Below, one piece after another: positions 30,672 through 43,249 of a DNA stretch of 64,000 nucleotides (position 1 is its first letter; each line of letters begins with the position of its first letter). Position numbers and translations under genes: made by a program. The notes below the pieces were generated by a model, which was given only the letters and a program-made list of their open reading frames with translations, did not search any database and was not told the DNA's origin. Source of the stretch: Gossypium raimondii (Eukaryota > Streptophyta > Magnoliopsida > Malvales > Malvaceae); contig NC_068570.1 in NCBI RefSeq assembly GCF_025698545.1, positions 55,075,924 through 55,139,923 of the forward strand, in the 5' to 3' direction.

Positions 30672-32281
30672 TTGACTTTTACCCTCCACCGTGAGATCCC
30701 CTACCCCCACCGAAATTTCTCTATACACGAACTCACCGAATCATTACCTCCCCACTCCCGCAAAAAGAGCATTTCAAAAACATTCCTTCACATGACGATA
30801 ATACCCTCATCCTTTTCCCATATTTCCCAACCCACCCAAAACAAAGAAACGCTCCTTTCTGCTGTCTGTGCTTCACTTTCTTCTTGATCATTTCGACAGA
30901 TTTTTTGTTTTTAAAATTTCGATCTTTGAGAATAATTTGAATTTTCCCGAGAAATATTTCTATCCTTTAGTTGTAAGTAATTCAATGCAAATATTTTTTT
31001 TTTCAAGTTTTCTAAATAATAGCGTTCTTCTTTTTGTTGAATTCAAGAATTCATTATCTGGGTTTTATTTTACCTTTTATTTTCATGGTTTTGATTTTAC
31101 CGCAATCTCCGTAGACCGTTTGACGTGATGAGAAGCTGAGTTGAGAAATTTTGTGATTAGTGAGTTTGTCTCTGTTAATATATATATACATACATACATA
31201 TATAATTAATACTGATCTGTTTGGTTGCTGGGAAAATTAGAATTGACAATGAAGTGTTCACTGATTGATTTCTCATGCTTTGTTTCTCAAGTTCAATTAT
31301 TTTCTTCTAATTTCCTTTTAAGTCAAAATTTTCTTTAATAGATTGATGTCATTACTATGTTGTATTGAATTAATTTACTTCAAATTTTCATTTCCCTCAT
31401 AATTGAATTACTTGTTTGATGATCAGCTATTTTTGGGATCCTTATATGTTGTTAGGATTTTATGAAATTTATTTCATTTCTATGTTCCTTTTAAGAGTTT
31501 ATCATAGATTTAGGAATTGAAAATGATGACTTAAGGTAATTTTTGGTCCTTATATGTTCAACCTCATCTTTGTTCTAACATCTGTTTATTTTATACACAT
31601 AATTTTGTTTGTTTAGTATTTAAAAAAATTGTAGGCAACTGATAGTTGTTGAAATTATAAAACAATTTGGTTATTGAAACTTTTAGTTTCTATTGTTGAA
31701 GTTGTTGTCCTGTTTTCAGGGTTTTTTTCCCCTCTAAAACAAATCTTTAGTTTCTAATTTTGTTTTGTAATCAAATATGGACTCCAAATCTATGTTACTT
31801 GGATTCTGGTGTGTGTATACGTCCTACCTGAGTATGTTTAGTTTTTCTAAATGGTTTTCATGTATTTGAAAGGTTGTTGGAGAATCGTATCCTATACTCG
31901 TGTCTGTGCATACATCGAACATGAGTGTTGGATACTAGTATAAAGAGAAGATAGCTCCAAATACATATAGAACTTTAAAAAAATTGAATATATTCGTGCC
32001 GAACATATACTTGTATCCAATACCCATTTTAAGAAACTTGAATATGAGTTGGATGTACTTATTTTCTTAACCAAGATATATTTCTCTGGAATTTGCTTTA
32101 CAGATTGTTCCCACTGTCTCAAGTGAGCTTAATGATGTTTATACATGTCTTGATGTCCTTTTATATACATATATATATTATATTTTACAGGTTATATATT
32201 AATCTCCAGGTACTTTGAGGTTCCCGAAAATTTCATGAGCTAAAACTACCAGTTCTTTTGATGATATTATTGCATGTATAA
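30672..32281 (+). other. Former 5' region of the coiled-coil pseudogene
   Basis: A C/T-rich stretch (30672-30890) looks like a plant promoter and leader, followed by T-rich sequence like a leader intron. A fold-back repeat copy sits at about 31786-32050. Frames in this stretch are not protein-like. Confidence 0.4.
31786..32050. repeat. Fold-back repeat copy C
   Basis: It begins atctatgttacttggattctgg and carries the family phrases gttggatactagtataa and gaacatatacttgtatccaatac. The right end is poorly preserved. Confidence 0.55.
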
Positions 32282-34508
32282 ATGAGAAGCTATTTTTCTT
32301 CAAATCTTTCTCAAGCAATGACGACATCCATGTCGATTTTTCACCTTCAGCCAACAAGCAAGTTTACTGGGAAAATACTTCGGAAAATGGATTTGATGAC
32401 CAAAATGGTGGCAACGAGGCTGAACACAGTTTTTGCAGTCCTAAACATTTGTCTGGAAAATCTCAAAAGCAAATATCGGATAGCCTGAACTTTAGTAATG
32501 ATTCATGTCTTCAAAGGAGTGGTTTTTTTTTCATCTGCAACATTTATTGTTGATGATCTAAACAAGCTTTCTAATGTTAATCAACATCAGCGGTATGATC
32601 ACTCACTGTAAGGAATTTGATTTGCTTTTTTATTCATGGAGTATAAATCTAAATGCATGCCATTCATGTTCTTGCGGTTTTCTAGGTGGATGGCTCAAAA
32701 TCTGGAGAAGAAATCAAAGACTAAACTATGTGAAGGGGCAGCTATGTTTTCGGTTTCTCTGAGGTTGCACTATGATTCATCTGGAAGCTCTTCTTCTTGT
32801 TCTAGCAATGTGTCCAGTAAAGTTATTGACTGCTATATCGATGGCGAACGGCAGCCAGAACGTTGCAAGTGTAGGGACTGTTCGAAAAGAAATATTGGAA
32901 ATGGAGGTAGAAGGCTTCTGCCCCGGGTTCGATATGCAGCCCCTTCATCTCCAACAGGTGGTGCAGAAGAGAAAAACATGTCCGAATCAGTGGAAACTGG
33001 ATTAGAGCATGAGTCACCACAGATGATAAAAAAAGAATGTGATTGGGAGGCTTTCACAGATTCATGCTATCCCAATATCAAGTTCGAAAGAATTTGACTG
33101 TTGTATTCCGATCACAACTGAAGATGTATATGGTGGATGCTTGAATAGATGTCCAGATTTCTCGAGCCTGGACTTCGCTTCTGAAACAGTAGAGGATACA
33201 GATAAGGAATTACAAAGAAGATCTAAAGAAGCTGAGGAGAGAATCTTGTTTCTTTCTGAAGCTCTTGAGCAGGAAAGCTTTCTTCATGACAGTGGGTTCG
33301 CTGTTTTGTCACTTATTCAAACTGTTAGGCACCTAATGGAGGAGAAAATAAACCTGACACTTCAAGTTTCGGAACTTCTACGGTCTAGAATAGCCGATAG
33401 AGCTTGTGCCAGGGAGGAACTGAGAATGGTAAGGGCTGAATTTGAGTTGCAGACAAAGAAAATAGAGAAGGAAAAGCATGAGATAAAGTTGGGTTTGGAA
33501 AACGAGTTAGATAGAAGGTTGAGTGATTGGTCGCTTAAGCTTGAGAAGTATCAGTCAGAAGAGCAAAGGCTTCGAGAACGAGCTTAAGAGCTAGCGGAGG
33601 ATAACGTTTCACTTCAGCGAGAGGTTTCAACCTTTAATGAGAAGAAAACCAGAAACAGAAGCATAATGACTTATTTGGCAGAACAACTTAAGTGGTCTAT
33701 GAAGGTGGAAAACTTGAGTAATGAGAATGAAGATCTACGGAAAAATCTTTCTCAGTTGCGAGAGAATTATTGAGCAGAAACGGAAGATCAAGATTGCATT
33801 AGAAGAAGTATCAAAGAGAAAGATAAAGAGTGCAAGGAACTGCAAAAGTCCATTACCAAATTGTTGCGAACCTGCAGTGAGCAAGATAAAACAATCGAAA
33901 GTTTGCGACAAGGACAACATGACGAGATCGATAAGAAGAAATCAGGTGAAAAGAATGAAGACAAGTTGAAAAAACTGCAAATGGAGCAAATAAGGTTAAC
34001 TGTAGAAGAATTAGCATTGAGAAGGGAATTGGAGTCGTGTAGGCTGGAAGTTGATTCTCTGCGACATGAGAATATCGATTTATTGAATAGCTTGAATGGT
34101 ACCACAAATGACATTGGAGCTTTAACTTTCAAGCTCGACAAGGAAATCCGAAATCGCATATGCTGCTTGCAGGATCAAGGACTCTCAATGCTTAATGAAA
34201 GCACCCACTTATCTTCCAAGTTAATTGAGTTCATCAAAGGAAAAGCCAGTCACAATCAGCTTCGAGTAACTCAACAAGGTTTAGATGGCCAATTTCTTAT
34301 TGAATCTGATATGAAAGTATGGGGCTTTAAACGTCGAATTTAAAACCTAACAAGAAATCTGGAGACAATACCAACTTTGGTGCACGAAAAATCCAGTTCA
34401 GTAGCCTCAAACTCTCACCTGACATCCATGAATCCTGATGTCTCAACCAAACTCAACAAGCAATCTTCAGAGGTATATGTTTATTGAAATCTACCATTGA
34501 AGCTAGTA

Positions 34509-34665
34509 TATATGTTTCTCAGACTCGAGTGTGAGTGTCTAATACAAGCATGTAGAAAATAGAAGCTTTCTCATGTGTTTGGGGGATCATATCCCTGTTC
34601 TCATATCCGAATATGTTTTGGATCCGGATACTTCAAGCAAAAAAAGTGTCAGAGCAACATAGGCT
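34509..34665. repeat. Fold-back repeat copy D
   Basis: It runs from atgtttctcagactcgagtgt to gtgtcagagcaacataggct, in an intron of the pseudogene. The middle holds tatccgaatatgttttggatccgg. Confidence 0.65.
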
Positions 34666-34969
34666 GATGTACATTAAAATCTTTTCTTTTTTTCTTTTTT
34701 TAAGTTGGTATTCACTGCTTTTGTTAGACTTTACACTTTTTTAGGAGCTTACAAGGACTGAAATTAAAACAGAAAGGTTGCTAACAAGTTTATTGAGGGA
34801 AAAGCTATATTCAAAAGAGCTTGAAGTAGAACAGTTGCAGGCTGAGGTTTCAGCAGCTGTGAGAGGAAATGATATCCTTAGATGTGAAGTTCAAGAAGCA
34901 ATGGACAACATTTCATTCCTCACCCACAGATTGAAGGATCTCGAACTACAGGTAAACTTCTAAAGTAAC

Positions 34970-35600
34970 CAGACTTTTCTAAAGTACCCATGTCTGATAT
35001 TTTTCATATTGTACATATGTGGATGTTTAAAAAAATATGATACTTCAAGTATTAGAAAAACTTGAGAAAAACTAAGTATATCCGCATTGGGCACATACAT
35101 GTATCCTGCACTCACCCCGAATTATGAATATGTTATCCAGACTCTTCATTTTTTGTAAAATATCTCTGCTTTATATTTATTTGCGACACATATTTGGATG
35201 TGTATGAAAGTTTGATACTCCAAATACTAAAAGAACTTGAAAAAAATTGAGTATATCCATGTCAGATACATACCTGTATCTGACACAAAGTATTTTCTTA
35301 TTTTGCATGTGAATAGCAGGAATAAACAAGCAACTACCTACTGAAATAGGTTTGCTTTGGGTGTTGTATGTGTTGTATGGGGTAAGGGAGAGGATGACAC
35401 CTATGTTACTTATATTTTTTATTTTTCTTAACATGCCTATGTCTAATGCACATGTTATACATGTATTTGGATATGAGTATGAGATATGATCCTCCAAATA
35501 TATCAAAAACCTTAGAAAAAAAAATGAGCATACTTGTGTGAGTCTGTGAGACATACTCGTATTTTGATTCCTCCAAATTCATATATATGTATATGTACAT
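34970..35600. repeat. Cluster of overlapping fold-back repeat copies
   Basis: Three or so partial copies are stacked here. Each has phrases such as gatactccaaatactaaaag, gtatatccatgtcagatac and gatcctccaaatatatc, at about 35030, 35210 and 35480. Ends are blurred, probably by nested insertion or tandem duplication. Confidence 0.55.
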
Positions 35601-36108
35601 ACAAATTCAATAGAAACCACATGTATGTTAGGGGTTGATATGAGTGCACCCTTGCAGTTACTTGATGTTTATGCTGCATTTCAATCTTTATGTTTCTGAT
35701 ACTCCGAAGTTTGAACATATATTTTACTTAAGTTTGTTTATTTATTTATATTTTTATGAATAAGGGAGGAGTTTGTAAAAACTGAGATTTGAATCTTAAA
35801 CTTGTTGAATGTCACCTCGTTAGGATAGTTGTATGAATAGAACTAAACCCTAAGTCCTATCAGTAACTTATTTGTTGTTACCATGCATTACTTCTCACAA
35901 AAAGATTATGTTGCTCCAACTCTTTGTTTTTCTTGAAGTATTTGTTTCTGTCACTCGTGTTCGACACATAGTAAGACATATCTATGTTACCTTTACCCAA
36001 AAGTAATTTCCGAATCCAAGTAATATATCAAGATGACAGCCTTGTAAAAACTTGTAGACATGGTTAACTAATCTTTTCAATTCCTTAATAACATTTCAAT
36101 GGTAACAG

Positions 36109-36196
36109 ATGCTAAAGAAAGATGAGAATGAAAGCCGTATTTGGAATGACTTACAAGAATCAATCATGTCAGGGTTCGAACCCCAAACTTGCTAAA
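36109..36196 (+). pseudogene. Partial duplicate of the last exon of the coiled-coil pseudogene
   Basis: atgctaaagaaagatgagaa at 36109 repeats the exon start at 36277 (period 168 bp), including the preceding ggtaacag/gttaacag acceptor. Similarity is lost after about 60 bp, at a tRNA-like segment. Confidence 0.75.
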
Positions 36197-36230
36197 TGCC
36201 ACCGAACCAACTGAGTTAAACCTTGAGTTC
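36168..36230 (-). repeat. tRNA-like SINE head fragment
   Basis: On the minus strand a segment reads taactcagttgg (A-box-like) followed about 25 bp later by ggggttcgaacccc (B-box, perfect stem-loop arm). No full cloverleaf or tail is present. A second, weaker relative lies at about 35765-35860. Confidence 0.45.
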
Positions 36231-36600
36231 TATTAGCCACATGTTTGATTCCTTAACTGCATTTTGATGTTAACAGATGCTAAAGAAAGACGAGATTGAA
36301 AGCCGTCTTCGGAACGACATACAAGAATCCATGAAAGAACTAGCCATCTTGAGAGGGGTATTGCCAAAGGTTTCTCAAGAGAGAGATTTGATGTGGGAAG
36401 AGGTGAAGCAATATGCCGAGAAGAACATGGTTTTGAACTCAGAAATTAATGCATTGAAGAAGAAGATTGAAGGTTTAGATGAAGATATATTATTAAAGGA
36501 AGGCCAAATTACAATCTTGAAAGACACCTTGAACAACAACAACAAAAGCTTTGATCTTCTTGGCAGTGTTGATTCTATATCTGAATTCCTTCTACAATGA

Positions 36601-38641
36601 CCATTGGCTGAGAGGTCAGTTTTGATAATCATACAATATGTTACTTGATTTCACATGAGTGTCAGCTACGAGTATATTTGATTTATACATATATGTATGT
36701 ATATGTTGGATAAAAATATTTCAACAAAAAAAGAAGAGTCCTATTCTTATACTCTTTTATGTGTTTTTAAGGAGATTTTTTTTCCAGTTTTGGAGTGTGG
36801 GAACTCCATGATTTTTTTAAAAATTTGTAATCATCTTTGTGCACAAATGTAGAAGTAATTCTTTGATTCAAGCAATAAAATTTTGGTGCTTTTATTTATT
36901 TATTCATTTTGAATTTTTGGTATTCTTAATTTACTAGTGTTTCAGCATGAATATAAAATAATCATATATTTTAATTATAAATTCATAAAAATATGAAAAT
37001 ATGAAAATGAAATCAGTGTTTAATGAAGGTTTCTATATTGGGAATAGTGAGTTAAAATTTATGATAGGTATATCTATTTATTTATTTTAAATATCAATTA
37101 AGAATTTATTTATAAAATTTTAAAAAATTATTACCAATGTATCGAATAATTATTTTGAATAAATCAGTAAAAGATTAATTCCATATATTATTGCTTGATT
37201 TGGTTTTAGATTAAAAATATCATTAAATAAAAACATATTTTTATTTAATTATTTAATACTTATTTAACATTATTTTTAAAATATTTTAATAAGTTAAACT
37301 GATTAAACCAATTAAGTAAAAAAATTAAACCTTTAACCAATTTACTCCATTTTCTTTAACCTTACTCTAAAGGGAAGTTTTATTTTGCTAAAATGGATAA
37401 AGCTAAATGAGTAAAAGTTGCCTAAAATATTGGTTTGTTTAAAGGCTCGAAACCTAAAAGTCAAAGTCAAAACCCTTACAACCAATAAATTAGAAGAATA
37501 AAAACTGAAAAGAATTATATATAAATCAAATAAATAAAGTTTCCGATCGTTCCAAAAATCTCAAGATTTGTTTTCATAAAAAAAAAAAAAATCATTTCTT
37601 GTTTTTCTTTCTCAAATCTCTCTCCAAATCTACCTTTCAAACTTTCTTACAACCTTTTCAATTCTCTTTTGTTTTTGTTTTTGTTTGTTGTCTCAACCTC
37701 CTTAAAACAAATTTCCCCCCTTTTTTTGTTTATTTAATCTTTCGAATTAAGGGTCTTTGGGTGTGTTCCTAAACAGGGCTTGTAACCTGGAAAGATTATA
37801 GGAAATTCTTCATTGTTTTATAAGGTATGTAAGAAGAAAATCTCTGCTTCATCTTTTTTTTTATTGATACTTGTGTTTTGTTTCAGTTCTTTATTTTTGT
37901 TTGATGTTTTTAAGGTGATGGGGTTTTGTCTGAAATTTCATGGTTTTCTTCATTTTTTCAGTTTCTAGAAATACCCGTAATTTTGATTCTATTTTATTCC
38001 CTTTTTATTGTATGTAGAGAGGTGAATTTGAAGTATTTAAATCTAATAGTTATTGAAATTGATTATCTGAAAAATAAATATTTTGTAGTCTTTATTTAAA
38101 TCCATAATTTTTTATCCATTTTAAATCGTTTGAAGATTGGAAATGTGGAGTTTTTAATTAGGTCAAGTTCATGTCTTTTATTTGATGTCTTTAAGGGATA
38201 GATATTAACACATATTCATATCCAACATTCACACGTGAGTTCGCATAAACTCGGATTAGGGACTTAGATAATGTTTATTGCAACTGTGAAATTTAATATT
38301 ATCTGAATTTATCTATATATGTTTGATTTCTAAAACTTTTGCTTTTTGGAAATTTAGTTGAATTGGAGCTGGCCCTGAATCCTTCTCTTCTTCCGGGAAT
38401 CTGTTTTTTCTGGACCAATCCGTAGATCAAACTCGGATTAGGGACTTAGACGATGTTTATTGCCTGCCTAAGTGTTAAAGATCAAATCATAGTAAGAAGT
38501 GTCGCTAGCACCTATACTGCTCGGTAAATAAGGAGGAGAGAGCATCTCATTCCTCGAAGATAAGAACCGACTAAGCTTGACGTAGAACATTTTGTCGGAC
38601 TCCTTTTAAAATCCGCATATTCGGTTAAGAATATGTAAGCC
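36601..38641 (+). promoter_or_regulatory. Spacer, promoter and leader of the PP2C gene
   Basis: A fold-back-like fragment lies at about 36645-36760 and AT-rich spacer follows to about 37500. A C/T-rich segment (37590-37740) looks like the start of the PP2C leader. A leader intron probably starts at 37825 (aag|gtatgt) and ends before the ATG at 38642; I could not fix its acceptor. A 36 bp direct repeat (aaactcggattagggactta at 38247 and 38429) lies in this leader region. Confidence 0.5.
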
Positions 38642-41600
38642 ATGGTATCAACAACATTAAGGCGAATTGTGTCGCCCTGCTGGAAGCCTTCGGTCGAGGG
38701 TGAAAATTCTAGTAGAGGTGGGGTTGGTAATGGTAGGGTTGATGGATTGTTGTGGTATGAAGACTCAGGAGAACACGTTGCGGGCGAGTTTTCGATGGCG
38801 GTAATTCAAGCAAACAATCTATTGGAAGATCACAGCCAACTCGAATCCGGTCCAATCAGCTCGTTTAAATCAGGTCCCCATGGGACATTTGTTGGAATCT
38901 ATGATGGTCATGGAGGTCCGGAAACCGCTAGGTTTATAAACAAACACCTTTTCAGCCATATCAAGAGTATGCAATTCTTTCTCCTCTTTGCTGAATCATA
39001 TTGGAATTTATTATTTTCTTGTTTAACAAGTGGTTTATCGTTTTATTTTCATTAGTTGAATCCGGAAACTTTGTATTTTTTTAGTTATAAGATATTTAGA
39101 GATGTATCATGTACCTTACATGACTAATGAGGATAAAGTATGCATGCTTGAGTGAGGCCGGAAACCCGGAACTTCACAAGTAAACAAGCATTTATATGTT
39201 TATTTCCTTCAAAAGTTGTAGAAGCAATTTTCGGAAGAAACGAAGATAGTTCGGTTCTTATACAGATTCAGGAACTTAGAACTTAGATATTGGAACTATA
39301 TGATCCTTAACTGCAAAGTTCTTACGAGTTTCGAAAGTCGTCATCAATATCTCATGGTTCAATGATTTACAGGCGATGACAAATGTCAAATTCGGACTTA
39401 TTCAGATCCTCGTTTCCTGCCTCCCTTAAAAACATCGTAGTTATTTCCTCCCCGAGCTTTAGTTGCCAATTTTTAATAGCTAACGCATATGTTTACTGAC
39501 TTGACAGCTTTTAATGGTGCAGAGTTTACAACTGAGAATCACGGAATGTCAGCCGATGTAATCAACAAAGCGTTTTTAGCTACCGAAGAAGATTTTCTTA
39601 ATCGTGTCAAGGAGCAGTTCGAAACTAAGCCACAAATCGCTTCTGTTGGTTCGTGTTGTTTGGTAGGAATAATTTGTAGTGGATTGCTTTACATTGCAAA
39701 TGCCGGAGATTCTCGAGTTGTTTTAGGAAGACTGGAGAAAGCCTTTAAAGAGGTCAAAGCAGTTCAGTTGTCATCCGAGCACAATGCAAGCTTCGAGTCC
39801 GTGCGGGAGGAGTTGCGATCGTTTCATCCCGATGATCCGCAGATTGTGGTCCTCAGGCACAACGTATGGCGTGTGAAGGGTATAATACAGGTATTTTTCG
39901 TGGCTTCGGGATATTATTTTCTTAGTAAAACTTCATATTGCTGTACAAATTCCAGCTTTCGTATAAAGGCATACGACCTATCGCAATCCCAAGCTTATCT
40001 AATTCCTTACCATCCAAGAAACAACCTTAAAACTTTTTATTTGATAATTATTTATTTGTATATTTGATACAGATTATATTGGAATTCGAAATTGTTCGAT
40101 GAAAACTTGTATGTATTGAATTGTGCTGCCGTGAGAACTAGTTTAGCTTTTGATCAATAATTGCCGTAAAAGCTTATTTTGGGATGTAGATGTATTTTAG
40201 CGACAATGTTGTGGATTTCTACAGAGTTCGAATTTCACCTTCTTAAGTGATCATTTTGTAGTCTTCATGGGAATGATTTCAGATTAAATAGCAACTTGGG
40301 TTATTTTGATGTATAAAATTTGATCTAGTCATGATTTTGAAAATCTAAATATGATTTATGACTCGAAGGAACTTTTACTTGAATGAGTGTGATCTACCAA
40401 TGTTACTCGGACTTAGGTGTGAGTATTGGACACATGTATGTTTTACTTTTTAATGTATTTGGAGGGTCATATCTCGTAGTCATGTTTGATATGTTTCAAA
40501 CATGGGTATCAGGTATGATACTTAAGTCGAAATAGCATAGTGATCTACACAAGAAGTATGTGCAAATTGATTGTTCCATTGACCCAACTTTTTTTATATG
40601 ATAGATTTCTAGGTCCATTGGTGATGCATATCTAAAGAAGCCAGAATTCAACAGAGAGCCTCTATTACCGAAGTTTAGAGTTCCAAATTCGTTCGAGAAG
40701 CCGATCCTACAAGCCGAGCCAGCAATATCAGTACAGAAACTGCGTCCTGAAGATCAGTTTCTTATATTCGCATCGGATGGTCTATGGGAACACCTTAGCA
40801 ATCAAGAGGCTGTTAACATTGTAAACACATGTCCACGCAATGTAAGTTCTCTTTTTGTGATTTTCTTTTCGGGTGTTTGTGTCGGGTATGAATATGTGTC
40901 ATGCACGGTATGTTTAAATTGTCATGTTTTTTTTTTTAATGTATTTTGAGGTTTTTGGAGGGTCAGGGACATATCCTCAATCTCATGTCCGGATAGGCAT
41001 CGGACATGGGTGCTAGACATCGGTGCTTCACAAAAATGAAAAATCTGAGCAATATAGATTTAATCTTTCTATGCATATAATGCCTTACAACTGAGAACAA
41101 CTTTCATGCTATCAAAACTAGCCAACCCTTCCTGGGTTCCTTTTGCTTAGTTCCCAATACGTGATAAATGAAGGAAAGGTGATCAGTTCGGGATGGCAAT
41201 GGGTTGGATCAGATTGAAATCTGACGGGTTTGAGTATTTTTCCAACTATAATGGTTGAGTAGTGTTGTCTTCCTTAAATGCCAACTATGAGTTTATCTCA
41301 TGCAACCCGGAAATGGTTTCTTGTCCTTCTAATCCTTGATTTTTAAAAGTTTTTGTTTTTGTTTGTTTTCCTCCACAAACATGAGTTATATACCGAGTTT
41401 GTAAAGAACTGATCTTTATATTGATGATCAAGTTGCCTATGGATAAACTTATACGAGACATCCATGCAGGGTATCGCAAGGAGACTCATAAAAGCTGCGC
41501 TTCGTGAAGCTGCAAAGAAGAGAGAAATGAGATACTCAGACTTGAAAAAGATTGACCGTGGCGTGCGGAGACATTTTCACGACGATATAACGGTCATCGT

Positions 41601-41676
41601 TTTGTTTCTGGATTTCCATCTGATAAGCAACGGCTCGTCGTGTAGACCCCTGGTTTCGATCCGAGGCGGTGCCTGA
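38642..41676 (+). CDS. Protein phosphatase 2C, clade D-like
   Basis: This is a Mg/Mn-dependent serine/threonine phosphatase. The four exons are 38642-38966, 39523-39890, 40605-40841 and 41470-41676, giving 378 codons plus a stop, normal for the clade. Catalytic signatures in order are: [11 protein letters not shown] at about 84-94, with the metal-binding Asp and Gly; [11 protein letters not shown] near 168; [14 protein letters not shown] after exon 3 starts; [16 protein letters not shown] near 284; and [11 protein letters not shown] near 347. All expected metal-binding acidic residues are present, so it should be active. Arabidopsis clade D PP2Cs dephosphorylate the plasma-membrane proton pump and are inhibited by SAUR proteins in auxin-driven growth. 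Assignment to this clade is by overall resemblance. Intron 2 (about 700 bp) and intron 3 (about 630 bp) each carry a fold-back repeat. Confidence 0.93.
40397..40545. repeat. Fold-back repeat copy (PP2C intron 2)
   Basis: It starts aatgttactcggacttaggtg and ends taagtcgaaatagcatagtg, about 60 bp before the exon 3 acceptor. Confidence 0.65.
40871..41060. repeat. Fold-back repeat copy (PP2C intron 3)
   Basis: It contains gggtcagggacatatcctc and catcggacatgggtgctag, and ends aaatctgagcaatatagatt. The left end is near 40871, only about 30 bp from the donor. Confidence 0.6.
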
Positions 41677-42767
41677 GTCTCGGGAAATAGCAAATACTAG
41701 CCACCGAAACAGGTCGTAGACCTCTCTATCGTTTTTACTCAACCCATTCCTCTCATTTTGTATTAAGAAGATATCCATAAATGATTTGATAGAATTGTTT
41801 TAGAGAATGCATTTAGAGAATCCATTCAAGTTATAAATCTTGGGGACTTTGACATATCATATAATTGAAAGAAAGATATAAAATTCATTTAATGTCTGTG
41901 GTATTTTTCCATTTTCCTTTGAGAATTTATTCACTTTTTGCCCCTAATTTCTCTTTTCATTTTCTTGAAATATCCATATTTTATTTACTATCAATTCGGA
42001 TTAACTCCACATTTGGTTGGGGGAATGGAATAGCATTTCTCCTTTATTCATTCAATGATAAACCATTTCTTTGCTTGGTTGAATGTAATACTCATTCAAT
42101 GGAATGACTATTATTTTCCTATTACTTGTCTTTCCGTAATAGCTATTAAAAATGGTTATTCCATGCAACATTGAATAACCAAAAAAAATTCCAGATTAAT
42201 TCCTTTAAAATTTAGATTTAGAAAATATAAAAATAAAATATTTGAAATATTTTAATATATTTTAAAATAAAATATTTAATTTCAAAATATAATTTAAAAT
42301 AAAATATTCTAAATATTTTAATATAATTTAATATAAAAATAATTATATTAAAATTTATTAAATTATATATTATTTTTATTAAATTATATTTAATAATAAT
42401 TATATTAAAATACGATTAAATTATTTATTATTTATTTTTAATTTATTTTAATAATAATTTTATTAAAATTTAATAACAATATTCATCTACCTACACAAAA
42501 AAATATTATTACAGTTATTCCATCCCATTCAACTAAATAGTTGAATTACTGATTATAAATTTATTACATTATAGCAAATCAAACGTAGTGTAATATTTAT
42601 TACTAAATCAACATTTTTATTTTAAATTAATAAAATATATCAATATTAATATAAAATTATTTTTCTTTTCTAAATATTAATTGGTTTTGAATTAAATCAA
42701 ATTTAAGCAAAATTTTTGAATTAATATTATTGGTCCATCAAATCTAATCGATTTTTAATAAAATTTT
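41677..42767. other. PP2C 3' region and AT-rich spacer
   Basis: The PP2C 3'UTR comes first. From about 42006 (acatttggttgggggaatgg) to about 42595 (gcaaatcaaacgtagtgt) the ends form a weak inverted match. This may be a decayed MITE rich in ggaatgga/attcaatg words. No gene is seen. Confidence 0.4.
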
Positions 42768-43249
42768 GGTATAATGATTTATTTGATCCTTCAATTTTAT
42801 AAAAAAAAGTCAATTTAGTTCTTTATTTAAATTTTTTGTCCTTTTAACAATTAAACTTGTAGTTTTGTCAAATCATTCCAAAATTGATGAAAAAATTAAT
42901 TTTTTACTTTGCTGATGTGGCATACATTTGGATTACCACATGGACGACATGTCAAGATTTAATTAATTTTTTAAATTTTAAAAATTCAAAAAAATTATAA
43001 TTTTAAAAAAAGTTAAAACTCATTAAAATTATTTAAAATCTATAAAAATATTTTTTTTAAATATTTTTCAAATTTTAAAAATTAATTATATCTTGACATG
43101 TTACTCACGTGGCAATCCACGTATATGCCACATCAACAAAATCAACAAATGTTAATTTTTCCATTCAAGGGCCAAATGAGGTGAAAAATTAAATGGAGAG
43201 TTAAAATGACTTCTTTTGTAAACTGGAGGGTCAAAAAAGTCATTATGCC
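42768..43249. mobile_element. Long palindromic fold-back element (MITE-like), 482 bp
   Basis: The left end, ggtataatgatttatttgatcc, and right end, gggtcaaaaaagtcattatgcc, are inverted copies. The inner arms also match: gatgtggcatacatttggatt against atccacgtatatgccacatc, and gacatgtcaagat against atcttgacatgt. The whole element can fold into one hairpin centred near 43010. It has no coding capacity. Confidence 0.8.

Larger units (their letters stand above)
32282..36600 (+). pseudogene. Broken copy of a plant coiled-coil protein gene
   Basis: Exons can be traced at about 32282-32607, 32686-34472, 34745-34951 and 36277-36600. They encode a long plant-specific coiled-coil protein (segments such as CSSNVSSKVIDCYIDG, RRLSDWSLKLEKYQSEEQRL and KECKELQKSITKLLRTCSEQ). 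I recall this family as annotated myosin-heavy-chain-like or DUF7653; its function is not known to me. Breaks are: one base missing directly after the ATG at 32282, one extra base at about 33075, and stops at 33585, 33771 and 34341. A partial duplicate of the last exon lies at 36109. The final frame (36277-36600, 107 aa) is open. With five independent lesions I call it a pseudogene. A very unusual splice pattern could rescue parts, but not the whole. Confidence 0.72.

Noticed and set aside
30672-31128. Two frames of 71 and 86 codons
   Set aside because: C/T-rich leader followed by T-rich sequence; translations are low-complexity or Phe-rich and look like untranslated leader.
36168-36230. tRNA gene on the minus strand
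   Set aside because: A- and B-box-like words are present, but acceptor and anticodon stems do not close into a cloverleaf; a SINE head is the better reading.
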